Origin: Oleiagrimonas sp035690885 | GTDB taxonomy: Bacteria; Pseudomonadota; Gammaproteobacteria; Xanthomonadales; Rhodanobacteraceae | DNA length: 64,000 nt | Assembly (NCBI GenBank): GCA_035690885.1 | Contig: DASSKC010000040.1 | Span: 1-64,000, forward strand | Direction of reading: 5' to 3' | Shown here: positions 27,010-36,003 of the stretch, piece by piece | Numbering within the stretch: the first letter of the stretch is position 1 | Layout: each line of letters begins with the position of its first letter | The notes under the pieces: generated by a model | What the model saw: the letters and a program-made list of their open reading frames with translations, nothing else | The model's database searches: none | Told to the model about the DNA's origin: nothing | Translations under genes and position numbers: made by a program

Positions 27010-28206
27010 CTACATCACCTCGAACACACCGGCCGCGCCCATGCCGGTGCCGATGCACATGGTGACCATGCCGTACTTCTGCTTCTTCTGGCGCATGCCG
27101 TGGACCATGGTGGCGATGCGGATGGCGCCAGTGGCACCCAGCGGGTGGCCCAGGGCAATCGCACCGCCGTGCGGATTGACCTTTTCCGGGTCCAGACCGA
27201 GTTCGTTGATGACGGCCAGTGATTGCGCGGCGAACGCCTCGTTGAGTTCGATCCACTGCATGTCGTCCTGCTTCATGTCGGTCGCGGCCAGTGCCTTGGG
27301 GATCGCTTCCTTGGGGCCGATGCCCATCACTTCCGGCGGCACGCCGGCGACGGAAAAACCGACGAAACGTGCCAGCGGGGTCAGGCCGTAATCCTTGATT
27401 GCCTGTTCGCTGGCCAGCAGCACGGCACCGGCGCCGTCGGACATCTGCGAGGAATTGCCGGCGGTGACGCTGCCGTCACGCTTGAACACGGTGCGCAGCT
27501 TGCCCAGCACTTCGGCGGTCGATCCCTCGCGCGGACCCTCGTCGGCACTGATGACGCGCTGGTCTTCGCGCACGCTGCGGTTGGCCACGTCGGGATAGCG
27601 GTCATCGAGCGTGAACGGCGTGATTTCGTCATCGAAGCCACCGGCGGCTTGGGTGGCCAGTGCGCGGCGATGGCTTTCGGCGGCGAAGGCATCTTGTGCC
27701 TCGCGGCTGATTTTCCAGCGCGTGGCGACGTTTTCGGCGGTGATGCCCATGCCGTAGGCAATGCCGATGTTTTCGTCGTTGAAGATCGACGGATTCATCT
27801 GCACCTTGTGGCCCATCATCGGCACCATGCTCATCGACTCGGTACCACCGGCCAGCATCAGATCGGCTTCGCCGAGGCGAATGCGGTCGGCGGCCATGGC
27901 CACGGCCTGCAGGCCGGACGAGCAGAAACGGTTGACGGTGACGCCGGGCACGGTGTCGGGCAGACCGGCCAGCAGCAGACCGATGCGCGCCACATTCATG
28001 CCTTGCTCGGCCTCGGGCATCGCGCAACCGATGATGACATCGCTGATGCGCGCCGGCTCGACGGCCGGGCATTGGCTCATTGCGGCGTTGATGACGTGCG
28101 CGAGCATGTCGTCGGGGCGGGTGTGACGAAACACGCCGCGCGGCGCCTTGCCGACGGGTGTGCGTACGGTGGAGACGATGTAGGCATCTTGGATTTGTTT
28201 GGACAT
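27010..28206 (-). CDS. Acetyl-CoA acyltransferase (3-ketoacyl-CoA thiolase)
   Basis: A 398-residue thiolase with all catalytic residues: C95 in NRFCSSG (acyl acceptor), H354 in GGAIALGHPLGATG and C384 in CIGTGMGAAG. It cleaves 3-ketoacyl-CoA in fatty acid beta-oxidation; its place after a FadN-type gene favours the degradative role over acetoacetyl-CoA synthesis. It lies 154 nt downstream of that gene, the gap being filled by a palindromic repeat. The methyltransferase tpm follows without a gap. Confidence 0.94.
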   Translation of the reverse strand: MSKQIQDAYIVSTVRTPVGKAPRGVFRHTRPDDMLAHVINAAMSQCPAVEPARISDVIIGCAMPEAEQGMNVARIGLLLAGLPDTVPGVTVNRFCSSGLQAVAMAADRIRLGEADLMLAGGTESMSMVPMMGHKVQMNPSIFNDENIGIAYGMGITAENVATRWKISREAQDAFAAESHRRALATQAAGGFDDEITPFTLDDRYPDVANRSVREDQRVISADEGPREGSTAEVLGKLRTVFKRDGSVTAGNSSQMSDGAGAVLLASEQAIKDYGLTPLARFVGFSVAGVPPEVMGIGPKEAIPKALAATDMKQDDMQWIELNEAFAAQSLAVINELGLDPEKVNPHGGAIALGHPLGATGAIRIATMVHGMRQKKQKYGMVTMCIGTGMGAAGVFEVM

Positions 28207-28223
28207 GGAAGTGCCTCTTTTTT

Positions 28224-28288
28224 GTCATTCCAGCATGGCCGGAATCTTCAATTCGTCATTCCGGCGAAGGCCGGAATCCAGTGTCTTT
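28224..28288. repeat. GTCATTCC extragenic repeat (copy 2)
   Basis: A partial unit at 28224-28248 and a full 35-nt unit at 28254-28288 (with the internal hairpin CCGGCGAAGGCCGG and the CCAGTGTCTTT tail) lie in direct order between the FadN-like and thiolase genes. The full unit is nearly identical to the arms at 14823-14911. Confidence 0.75.
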
Positions 28289-28360
28289 TTGCGCAAGGTC
28301 AGACGTGGATCCCGGGTCGACGCACATCCATGTGCTGTCCGGGATGAGCACGTCCTGTGC

Positions 28361-30730
28361 TCAATTGCGCAACGGTTTTCCGGTCTTCATCGTGTGCGCG
28401 ATGCGTTCCTGGGTCCTGGGCATCTGCGCCAGTTGCACGAAGTGCTTGCGCTCCAGTTCCAGCAACCAATCCTCATCGACTTCGCTGCCGCGTTCGATCT
28501 GGCCACCGCACAAGGTGTCGGCGATGCGGCTGGCGATTTCCATGTCGTGCTCGGACACGAAATGGCCGGCCAGCATGTTGACCAGTTGCGCCTTGAACGT
28601 GGCGGTACCGACATCGCCGGCGACCTTGATGTGGCGCGCCGGCAACGGCGGGCGATAGCCGGAGTCGGCCAGGGCACGGGCCTGCGTCTTGGCGACGTAA
28701 AGCAATTCGTGGGCGTTGAACACCACCACATCGGACGGGCGCAGCAGCCCCAGGACCTTGGCATCGAGCGCCGAGGCGCTGACCTTGGCCATGGCAATGG
28801 TTTCGAAAGGCTGCTTGACGTTCTCGAATGCATCGCCAACAGGTGATTGCGAGGCACGCAAGGCCATTTCCTTCAAGCCGCCACCGGCCGGCAACAGGCC
28901 GACGCCGGCCTCGACCAGGCCGATGTACGACTCCAGTGCGGCGACGGTGCGCGCCGAGTGGATCTGGAATTCGCATCCGCCACCCAGGCACAGTCCGCGC
29001 ACGGCGGCCACGACTGGCACCTGTGCGTATTTGATGCGCATGCTGGTGGCCTGGAAGTTGGCCACCATGGCTTCGAAGGCGGCCAGCTCGCCGGCCTGAA
29101 GCAAGCCCAGTGCGCCCTTGAGGTCGGCACCGGCCGAGAACGGCTCGCTGTCCTGCCAGATCACCATGGCGTCGAGCTTGTCTTCGGCAATGCCGATGGC
29201 GTACTGGATGCCGTCCAGCACCTTGTCGTTGACCGTGTGCATCTTGGTCTTGAACGAGACAATGCCGATATTGTCCTCGCCCGATGTCCACAGGCGCACA
29301 CCTTCGTTTTCCCAAAGCGTGGTGCCGGTGTCGGGCTTGTCGCCAAGCAGCGGGTCGGGGAACAGCTGGCGTTGGTAAACCGGGTGATTGGAGCGCGGCA
29401 TGTCCTGGTCACGGTCCGGCGAATACGAACCGTCGGCGTGATGCACGCCCTTGCGACCGTCGGTGACCCAATCGGGCAACGGCGCGTCGCTCATGGCTTT
29501 GCCGGCGGCGATGTCGTCGGCGATCCAGCCGGCAACCTGTTGCCAGTGCGCGGCTTGCCAGGTTTCGAACGGACCGAGTTTCCAGCCGTAGCCCCAGCGG
29601 ATGGCAAAGTCGACATCGCGTGCGGTTTCGGCGATGTCTTTCAGGTGGTAGGCGCTGTAGTGGAACAAGTCGCGGAAAGTCGACCACAGGAACTGTGCCT
29701 GGGGGTCACCCGACTCGCGCAATTTGGCGAATTTTTCCGCGGGGTCCTTGATGGCGAGAATGGCCGCCACGTCATCGGAAGCTTTCTGTGCGGACGGGCG
29801 GTAATCCTGCTTGGCCAGGTCCAGCACTTCGATGGTCTTGCCGTTCTTGCGGTAGAAACCGGCGCCGCTTTTCTGCCCCAGCGCACCCTTGTCGATCAGC
29901 GCGGCCAGCCATTCGGGCGGCTTGAAATACTTGTGCCATGGATCGTCCGGCAAGGTGTCGGCCATGGTCTTTATGACATGCGCCATGGTGTCCAGACCGA
30001 CCACGTCGGCGGTGCGGTAGGTGGCGCTCTTGGGACGACCGATGGCCGGACCGGTGAGGGCGTCAGCCTCGTCGAAACCCAGCTTGAACGCTTCGGTGTG
30101 ATGCATGGTCGCGAGGATCGAGAACACGCCGATACGGTTGCCGATGAAGTTCGGCGTGTCACGCGCGAACACCACGCCCTTGCCCAGCGCCGTTGTGAGG
30201 AAAGCCTCCAGACCGTGCAGCACGTTGTCGTCGGTGCTCTTGGCCGGAATCACTTCGACCAGGTGCATGTAGCGCGGCGGATTGAAAAAGTGCACGCCGC
30301 AGAATCGGTGGCGCAGGTTTTCCGGCAACGCCTCGGCCAGCGTGTTGATCGAAAGGCCCGAGGTGTTGGAGGCGATGACCGCATGCTCGGGCAGGTGCGA
30401 CGCCACCTTGCCGTACAGGTCCAGCTTCCAGTCCATGCGTTCGGCAATGGCTTCCACCACCAGATCACAGTCCTTCAGCTCGGCCATGTGCTGGTCGTAA
30501 TCGGCCGGAAGGATGGACGCGGCCAACGATTTGGTGCCCAGCGGCGCGGGCTTGAGTTTGCCCAGGCGCTTGATGGCCTTGGCCGCAATCGCATTCTTCG
30601 GCCCGTCCTTGGCCGGCAAGTCGAACAGGACGGTTTCGATACCGGCGTTGGTCAGGTGCGCGGCGATCTGCGCGCCCATGACGCCGGCGCCAAGTACCGC
30701 GGCCTTGCGGATGTGAAGAGGGGGTGTCAT
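28361..30730 (-). CDS. 3-hydroxyacyl-CoA dehydrogenase/enoyl-CoA hydratase, FadN type
   Basis: A 789-residue bifunctional enzyme of beta-oxidation. The NAD-binding motif VLGAGVMGAQIAAHL sits at about 10-25, followed by the dehydrogenase C-terminal region with HFFNPPRYMHLVEVIP and DTPNFIGNRIG. The crotonase domain comes last, with AVRGLCLGGGCEF near 565. This order (dehydrogenase first) is the reverse of FadB/FadJ and matches Bacillus FadN in both layout and length. It hydrates enoyl-CoA and oxidises 3-hydroxyacyl-CoA. GGAGGT lies 5 nt before the ATG at 30730; the longer frame has no family sequence. It is co-directed with the TetR regulator 61 nt upstream. Confidence 0.92.
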   Translation of the reverse strand: MTPPLHIRKAAVLGAGVMGAQIAAHLTNAGIETVLFDLPAKDGPKNAIAAKAIKRLGKLKPAPLGTKSLAASILPADYDQHMAELKDCDLVVEAIAERMDWKLDLYGKVASHLPEHAVIASNTSGLSINTLAEALPENLRHRFCGVHFFNPPRYMHLVEVIPAKSTDDNVLHGLEAFLTTALGKGVVFARDTPNFIGNRIGVFSILATMHHTEAFKLGFDEADALTGPAIGRPKSATYRTADVVGLDTMAHVIKTMADTLPDDPWHKYFKPPEWLAALIDKGALGQKSGAGFYRKNGKTIEVLDLAKQDYRPSAQKASDDVAAILAIKDPAEKFAKLRESGDPQAQFLWSTFRDLFHYSAYHLKDIAETARDVDFAIRWGYGWKLGPFETWQAAHWQQVAGWIADDIAAGKAMSDAPLPDWVTDGRKGVHHADGSYSPDRDQDMPRSNHPVYQRQLFPDPLLGDKPDTGTTLWENEGVRLWTSGEDNIGIVSFKTKMHTVNDKVLDGIQYAIGIAEDKLDAMVIWQDSEPFSAGADLKGALGLLQAGELAAFEAMVANFQATSMRIKYAQVPVVAAVRGLCLGGGCEFQIHSARTVAALESYIGLVEAGVGLLPAGGGLKEMALRASQSPVGDAFENVKQPFETIAMAKVSASALDAKVLGLLRPSDVVVFNAHELLYVAKTQARALADSGYRPPLPARHIKVAGDVGTATFKAQLVNMLAGHFVSEHDMEIASRIADTLCGGQIERGSEVDEDWLLELERKHFVQLAQMPRTQERIAHTMKTGKPLRN

Positions 30731-30791
30731 GCAAACCTCCGTCGAAGCGGGATGGGTTGGAAAGGTGAGGTGAGTGGCAAGCGGTTCGTCG

Positions 30792-31424
30792 TCATGCCGA
30801 ACGCAGTCCGGCAGCAGCGAAATGCAACAGATGCTGTGTAGCTTGTTCAAGGTGCTGCGCTTCGCTGATGTCAGGCCGGCGCTGGATGATGCCGAAATTG
30901 GCCATGGCATAAGTCAGTGCGCCGGTGACGATGTCCAGACGCCAGTACAGCTCGGCTTTGTCCAGGGTCGGCAGGCGCGCGGCGAAAGCCTGCGCGAACT
31001 GCTTGAGCACGTTGCCGTAATGTTCTGACAGGAACTGGCGCAGTTGGTTGTCATGCTCGGCATAGGCGCGGGCCAGTACGCGGATGAAAGCGCCGCCACC
31101 GTGTTGTTCACGCGACAGCTCGAGCGCCGGGCGGATATACGCTTCGAGCACGTCTTCGAGCGTGGCGTCGTCATGCAGCGCCGCCAAGGCATCCAGCCGT
31201 TGGCTGTTGAGTGTGTCCAGGCGGCGCCGGAACACTTCCTCGATCAACTTGTCCTTGGAGCCGTAGTGGTAGTTGACCGCCGCCAGGTTGACCTCGGCCT
31301 TCGATGTCACCTGGCGCAGCGACGCCCCGGCGAAGCCGCGCTGAGCAAACAGCTCCTCGGCGGCGTCCAGGATGCGCTCCTTGGTGGACGGGGACGGTGT
31401 GGTGGCGCGCCGGGAGTCGGCCAT
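30792..31424 (-). CDS. TetR-family fatty-acid regulator, PsrA-like
   Basis: A 210-residue regulator. The N-terminal helix-turn-helix (ERILDAAEELFAQRGFAGASLRQVTSKAEVNLAAVNYHYGSK) is typical TetR and strongly resembles Pseudomonas PsrA from memory, including KAxVNLAAVNYH. PsrA responds to long-chain acyl-CoA or fatty acids. The C-terminal ligand domain fits the family. I start it at 31424 (MADSRR), as PsrA proteins begin shortly before the first helix. A perfect palindrome of PsrA-operator form lies 16 nt upstream. It leads the FadN-thiolase-tpm run, so it probably controls itself and that operon. Confidence 0.87.
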   Translation of the reverse strand: MADSRRATTPSPSTKERILDAAEELFAQRGFAGASLRQVTSKAEVNLAAVNYHYGSKDKLIEEVFRRRLDTLNSQRLDALAALHDDATLEDVLEAYIRPALELSREQHGGGAFIRVLARAYAEHDNQLRQFLSEHYGNVLKQFAQAFAARLPTLDKAELYWRLDIVTGALTYAMANFGIIQRRPDISEAQHLEQATQHLLHFAAAGLRSA

Positions 31425-31440
31425 GGCGACAAGACATGTG

Positions 31441-31456
31441 TCAAACGATCGTTTGA
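31441..31456. promoter_or_regulatory. Perfect 16-bp palindrome, probable PsrA-like operator
   Basis: TCAAACGATCGTTTGA is a perfect palindrome just before the TetR-family gene. It fits the published PsrA motif of (G/C)AAAC, 2-4 bases, GTTT(G/C). Autoregulation is the likely role. Confidence 0.75.
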
Positions 31457-31799
31457 GCATAGGCGGCGTCAGGTGGCGGGTCAATCCTGAACGAACGCAA
31501 CACTTGCGATTTGGCTAGAATCTGTCACTATTTTGTGAGCTAAACCCGTCATTCGACGCGGATTTGGCGTAATGTTGGACTGTATCAGGGGGAGCAGGTC
31601 GACATGTGACCTGGTAGCGCCGGATGCGCAAATGGCTTGCGTTCAGGGGCGAGCATCGGCGGCGCGAAGGGCGCGCTTGCTTGTGAACGTTCCCGATCGG
31701 TCTTCCGATCGTTCCCGCAAGGGGCGTGACGACAACCGGCTGCCGGCCACGTGACAGCTTGTTTTCCCTGTTAACTAATTGATTGACCGGAGCTAATCC
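31457..31799. other. Noncoding gap between the PsrA-like gene and ndk
   Basis: About 340 nt without a credible gene. A 60-codon open frame at 31572-31754 has no family features or ribosome site. A 7-bp hairpin CGATCGG/CCGATCG lies near 31687-31704. The ndk promoter must be here, but I see no convincing -35/-10 pair. CGGAG precedes ndk by about 6 nt. Confidence 0.5.
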
Positions 31800-32225
31800 A
31801 TGGCGCTGGAGCGCACTCTTTCCATTGTCAAACCCGATGCCGTCGCCAAGAACGTCATTGGTGAAATCTACACACGTTTCGAGAAGGCCGGCCTCAAGGT
31901 CGTCGCCGCCAAGATGAAACACCTGAGCAAGGCCGAAGCCGAAGGCTTTTATGCCGTGCATCGTGAGCGTCCGTTCTTCGGCGCGCTGGTCGAGTTCATG
32001 AGCTCGGGCCCGGTCATGATCCAGGCGTTGGAAGGCGAGAACGCGATCGCCAAAAACCGTGAGCTGATGGGCGCAACCAACCCCGCGGAAGCCGCGCCGG
32101 GAACCATCCGCGCCGATTTCGCTCAATCCATCGACGCCAACGCGGTGCACGGTTCGGATGCACCGGAAACCGCGAAAACCGAAATCGCCTACTTCTTCAA
32201 TGATTCGGAGATCTGCCCGCGCTGA
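31800..32225 (+). CDS. ndk: Nucleoside diphosphate kinase
   Basis: A 141-residue enzyme that moves the gamma phosphate between NTPs and NDPs through a phosphohistidine. The active-site H117 is in NAVHGSD, and the nucleotide-binding MGATNPAEAAPGTIRADF is present. Start MALERTLSIVKPD is canonical. It is followed 19 nt later by rlmN, the order found in many gammaproteobacteria (ndk-rlmN-pilF-rodZ). Confidence 0.98.
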   Translation: MALERTLSIVKPDAVAKNVIGEIYTRFEKAGLKVVAAKMKHLSKAEAEGFYAVHRERPFFGALVEFMSSGPVMIQALEGENAIAKNRELMGATNPAEAAPGTIRADFAQSIDANAVHGSDAPETAKTEIAYFFNDSEICPR

Positions 32226-32244
32226 AGCGCTGGAGTGACATGTC

Positions 32245-33363
32245 GTGACCGAGGCCGCCACCAAGACCAATCTGCTCAACCTGGATCGCCAGGGCTTGCG
32301 GGACTTTTTCGTCGATCTGGGCGAAAAGCCGTATCGTGCCGATCAGGTGATGAAATGGATGTATCACCGCCTCGAGAGCGACTTCGAGGCCATGACCGAT
32401 CTCGGCAAGACCTTGCGTGGCAAGCTTGCCGAGGTCTGTTACGTGGGCCCGCCGTCGACCGTGTACGAGAATGCCTCGACCGACGGCACCCACAAGTGGC
32501 TGCTGGGCATGAACGGCGGCAACGCCATTGAAACGGTCTACATCCCCGAGCCCACGCGCGGCACGCTTTGCGTGTCCTCGCAGGTCGGGTGTGCGCTCAA
32601 TTGTCGTTTCTGCTCCACCGGCGCACAGGGCTTCAACCGCAATCTGACCACGGCCGAGATCATCGGTCAGGTATGGGTGGCGGCCAAGCACCTCGGCAAC
32701 GTGACGCATCAGAATCGCCGCATCACCAACGTGGTGATGATGGGCATGGGTGAGCCGCTGGCCAATTTCGATCCCGTGGTCGCGGCGATGAACCTGATGC
32801 GCGACGATCTCGGATTCGGCCTGGCCAGCAAGCGGGTGACCTTGTCCACGGCCGGCCTGGTGCCGCAGATCGACAAGCTTTCGGAAGTGGCCGATGTCTC
32901 GTTGGCCGTGTCCCTGCATGCGCCCAATGACGATTTGCGCACACAGATCGTGCCGCTCAACAAGCGTTACCCCATCGACGAACTGCTGGGCGCCTGCCAG
33001 CGTTACGTGGCTTCGCGTCCTCGCGCCATGATCACGTTCGAGTACACGCTCATGAAGGGCATCAACGATCATCCCGAGCACGCCCGGCAACTGGTTCGTC
33101 TGATGCGCTCGGTGCCTTCGAAGGTCAACCTGATACCGTTCAACCCCTTTCCGGGCACGGCGTACGAGCGTTCCACGCCGGAAGCCATCGCGACGTTTCA
33201 GCGCATCCTCAATCAGGCCGGGTTGGTAGCGCCGGTGCGACGCACGCGCGGCGACGACATCGACGCGGCCTGCGGGCAACTGAAGGGGCGTGTCCTTGAT
33301 CGCACACGGCGCAGCGCGCAGTTGCGCAAGCATCCACAGGAGACCAGCCATGCTGCGGCCTAG
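32245..33363 (+). CDS. rlmN: Dual-specificity 23S rRNA/tRNA adenine-C2 methyltransferase
   Basis: A 372-residue radical SAM enzyme with the CxxxCxxC cluster motif CALNCRFC (C116, C120, C123). VVMMGMGEPLANFD is the SAM-binding GEP motif. It methylates C2 of A2503 in 23S rRNA and A37 in some tRNAs. The start is GTG at 32245 with GGAG 9 nt upstream; the nearby ATG is out of frame. It overlaps pilF by 14 nt. Confidence 0.97.
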   Translation: MTEAATKTNLLNLDRQGLRDFFVDLGEKPYRADQVMKWMYHRLESDFEAMTDLGKTLRGKLAEVCYVGPPSTVYENASTDGTHKWLLGMNGGNAIETVYIPEPTRGTLCVSSQVGCALNCRFCSTGAQGFNRNLTTAEIIGQVWVAAKHLGNVTHQNRRITNVVMMGMGEPLANFDPVVAAMNLMRDDLGFGLASKRVTLSTAGLVPQIDKLSEVADVSLAVSLHAPNDDLRTQIVPLNKRYPIDELLGACQRYVASRPRAMITFEYTLMKGINDHPEHARQLVRLMRSVPSKVNLIPFNPFPGTAYERSTPEAIATFQRILNQAGLVAPVRRTRGDDIDAACGQLKGRVLDRTRRSAQLRKHPQETSHAAA

Positions 33364-34135
33364 CCACTCCGTGTTGATCGTGTTGCTGGCTAGCCTGCTG
33401 GCTCTGGGCGGATGTGCGACGACCACCGGCCCCGACGGCATGCATCGCGCCGACACGCCGGATGGGCGCAAGAATGCAGCGCGCATCCATACCGAGCTGG
33501 GGCAGGCGTATTTCAAGCAGGGCAATCTGAAAGCGGCGCTGGGCAAATTGCAGACGGCGTTGCAGTTCGACCCCGACTACATGCCGGCGCATACCGTGTT
33601 GGGAACGCTCTATGCACGCCTGGGCAACATGGCCAAGGCCGAGCAGCATTATCGGCGCGCGGTCGAGCTGAAACCCGAGAGCGGCGCGGCGAACAACAAT
33701 TTCGGTACCTTCCTGTGCCACGAGGACAAGGTGCGCGAAGGCCTGCCGTACATCAAGAAGGCGCTGGCCGATCCGTTTTACAAGACACCGGCCGTGGCGT
33801 GGACCAACGCCGGCATGTGTCAGATGCGCATCCAAAATTTCAAGCAGGCGGAAACGAACTTCAAGAAGGCGTTGGGTTTCAATTCCAGGTATCCCGATGC
33901 GCTGTACCAGATGGCGCGTGCCCTTTACCTTCAGGGTGACGCGTTCCATGCCAGCGCGTTCATCCAGCGCCGTCGCGCCTTGGGTCATCCCGATGCGGCG
34001 ACACTCAAACTGGGATACGACATTGCCAATCGACTGGGCAACGCGGAGGGGGCCCAGGATTACGCACGCCAATTGCGCGCCAAGTTCCCGGATTCGGATC
34101 AGGCGCAGGCACTCAATACACATACAAGTCCATGA
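33350..34135 (+). CDS. pilF: Type IV pilus pilotin lipoprotein
   Basis: A 261-residue lipoprotein. The signal ends in a lipobox with C22 (LALGGC), and the mature part consists of TPR repeats (for example AYFKQGNLKAALGKLQTAL and AEQHYRRAVELKPES). PilF/PilW brings the secretin PilQ to the outer membrane. AGGAGA lies 6 nt before the ATG at 33350; the longer frame starts inside rlmN and lacks a signal. It overlaps rodZ in ATGA. The placement between rlmN and rodZ is conserved. Confidence 0.94.
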   Translation: MLRPSHSVLIVLLASLLALGGCATTTGPDGMHRADTPDGRKNAARIHTELGQAYFKQGNLKAALGKLQTALQFDPDYMPAHTVLGTLYARLGNMAKAEQHYRRAVELKPESGAANNNFGTFLCHEDKVREGLPYIKKALADPFYKTPAVAWTNAGMCQMRIQNFKQAETNFKKALGFNSRYPDALYQMARALYLQGDAFHASAFIQRRRALGHPDAATLKLGYDIANRLGNAEGAQDYARQLRAKFPDSDQAQALNTHTSP

Positions 34136-35142
34136 CACACTCGAAGTCTTCCGCTGCGGCGGGCAAAGACCAAAACGACATCAATGCGACCGCGTCCGAT
34201 GCGGATGTGCAACGTGATCAACAGGGCGGGGCCGCCGACATTCCAATGAGTGTCGCACTGGGCCGACAATTGCGGGCTGCCCGCGAGGCTCGACAACTCG
34301 ACATCGATGAGTGCGGGCACGCGTTGCGCTTGCCGACACGCATTTTGCGCAAGCTCGAAGCCGGCGATTACACCGGCATTTCCGAGCGCGTGTACCTGCG
34401 CAATTACCTGCAATCGTATGGCTCGTGCGTGGGCATGACCGACAACACATTGCAGGAGGCAATCGCCGAACTTGCACCGACGGTGAAGGCCCCGGAGCTG
34501 GTGTCCACCGGGGGTGTTTCGCGCTCGCACTATCTTTGGCAGCGCTACACCACGGCGGCGACCTATGTCGTGTTGACGGCGGTCATCGTGGTGCCCCTGG
34601 TGTGGTTGGGCTTCAACGGTGGCCTGGATCGCGAGTTGCCGCACATGGAACCGCTCAATGCCACGCCGGTTGCCAGCCAGGCGGTGTCGACAAGCAATGC
34701 CACGGCCGCGCGTACTCCATCGGGTGTCGAGGATGCGGCAGCTGCGCGGCGGTCTGCCGAGAAACCCCTGATGGCTTCACTGGCCCCGTTCTCCGCCTTG
34801 GACAGCATCAACGACGAGGTGTCCAGGGCACCGATCGCGCCCCCCGTCGTCGACAGCGCCAGTGCTTCAGCCGGCCATACGCTGAGCATCACGCTGTCCA
34901 AGCCGAGCTGGGTGGAAGTCACCACGGCCGATGGCGAGCGTCTGCAATACAGCCTGTTGCCCGCTGGCACGCACAAGGTCTATCACAGTACGCAGGCCTT
35001 GCATGTCAGCATTGGCGACACGACCGGTGCCACGGTGCAGCTGGACGGCAAGCCGGTGCGGCTCGATGCCTACCGGCACGACAACGTCGCGCACTTCCGC
35101 ATTGCTCTCAAGGACGGTCACGCGATCCCCCAATCGATGTAG
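34132..35142 (+). CDS. rodZ: Cytoskeleton protein RodZ (HTH and DUF4115)
   Basis: A 336-residue protein: a Cro/C1-like helix-turn-helix near 41-95 (LGRQLRAAREARQLDIDECGHALRLP), one membrane span near 148-168, a variable Ala/Ser-rich linker, and a C-terminal DUF4115 beta domain (LSITLSKPSWVEVTTADGERLQYSLLPAG). RodZ links MreB to the envelope and maintains rod shape. A hairpin terminator follows about 70 nt downstream. In many relatives ispG and hisS come next; here they do not. Confidence 0.93.
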   Translation: MTHSKSSAAAGKDQNDINATASDADVQRDQQGGAADIPMSVALGRQLRAAREARQLDIDECGHALRLPTRILRKLEAGDYTGISERVYLRNYLQSYGSCVGMTDNTLQEAIAELAPTVKAPELVSTGGVSRSHYLWQRYTTAATYVVLTAVIVVPLVWLGFNGGLDRELPHMEPLNATPVASQAVSTSNATAARTPSGVEDAAAARRSAEKPLMASLAPFSALDSINDEVSRAPIAPPVVDSASASAGHTLSITLSKPSWVEVTTADGERLQYSLLPAGTHKVYHSTQALHVSIGDTTGATVQLDGKPVRLDAYRHDNVAHFRIALKDGHAIPQSM

Positions 35143-35211
35143 CTGGAGCGGGCTCCGGCATGCGCGGCCGTCGCCTTGGCTGCGCGCGTCGGGTATGCTT
35201 GCACGACTCGC

Positions 35212-35241
35212 CTGCGTGGTGGCACGCCACGCAGCTTTTTT
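35212..35241 (+). terminator. Intrinsic terminator after rodZ
   Basis: An 8-bp stem CTGCGTGG/CCACGCAG (35212-35219, 35227-35234) is followed by CTTTTTT. It separates the ndk-rodZ run from yfgM-bamB-der. Confidence 0.8.
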
Positions 35242-35301
35242 CGTGCCGCGGCGCATGCCGGCTGACCGCGGCAATGTTGATCTTCACACGGTAACCAAGG
35301 C

Positions 35302-36003
35302 ATGGCATACGACGATTTCGAACAGGGCGAACGCATCAAGGAATGGTTGCGCCACAACGGTGTGGCGGTGGTCGTCGGCATCGTGATCGGGCTGGCACTG
35401 ATCTTCGGCTACCGGCAGTGGAACCAGCACAAGGCCGACGAGAGCGCCGCGGCAGCCAACCAGTACCGGTTGATTGTCAACGCATATGCCAACGACAAGG
35501 CCAAGCAGGCCGGCACGTTGACCGACAGCCTGATGAAGAATCACGCTCAAAGCAGCTACGCGGTATTTGCCGCCACATTGCGTGCCAAGCACTATCTTGG
35601 CGTCGACAAGTCCGACAAGGCCATCGCGTCGCTCACCTGGGCCGCCAAGCATGCCGGCGCCGGCCCGCTCAAGGTGTTGTCGCAGATCCGCCTGGCCCGG
35701 GCCCAGATCAATGCCGACAAGGCGAGCGACGCACTCGATACACTCAAGGCGATCCCGGCCGATGCATACAATGGATTGGTTGCGGAACTGCGCGGCGATG
35801 CGCAGGTCAAACTCAAGCATGACGATGCGGCCATCAAGGCCTACCAGTCCGCCATGGCTGCGTTTGACGAGGGGTCGCCGCAGCAGCGCATCGTGAAGAT
35901 GAAGATCCAGAATCTGGGGGGCAAGCCGAAGCCGACTGCAAAAGCGGTTTCCCATGCGGCCACGGTCGCGACCCCGTCCAGCAGTGAACTACAGGACGCC
36001 TGA
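35302..36003 (+). CDS. yfgM: YfgM-like ancillary SecYEG translocon protein
   Basis: A 233-residue protein with a short cytoplasmic head (MAYDDFEQGERIKEWLRHNG), one membrane helix (about 21-40) and a periplasmic TPR-like domain. This is the YfgM layout. It is thought to assist periplasmic chaperone hand-over at SecYEG. Its stop shares one base with the bamB start, the standard yfgM-bamB-der order. The last 30 residues are low-complexity Ala/Ser/Thr. Confidence 0.9.
   Translation: MAYDDFEQGERIKEWLRHNGVAVVVGIVIGLALIFGYRQWNQHKADESAAAANQYRLIVNAYANDKAKQAGTLTDSLMKNHAQSSYAVFAATLRAKHYLGVDKSDKAIASLTWAAKHAGAGPLKVLSQIRLARAQINADKASDALDTLKAIPADAYNGLVAELRGDAQVKLKHDDAAIKAYQSAMAAFDEGSPQQRIVKMKIQNLGGKPKPTAKAVSHAATVATPSSSELQDA

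Noticed and set aside
28847..30841. A 664-codon plus-strand frame opposite the FadN-like gene
   Set aside because: It is an antisense shadow with His/Gly/Val-rich sequence and no domain; the minus-strand gene has clear catalytic motifs.
31572..31754. A small 60-codon frame before ndk
   Set aside because: Arg-rich composition, no ribosome site and no similarity to anything I recognise.
35143..35301. A riboswitch or small RNA between rodZ and yfgM
   Set aside because: Only a simple terminator hairpin is visible; no conserved aptamer core could be recognised.
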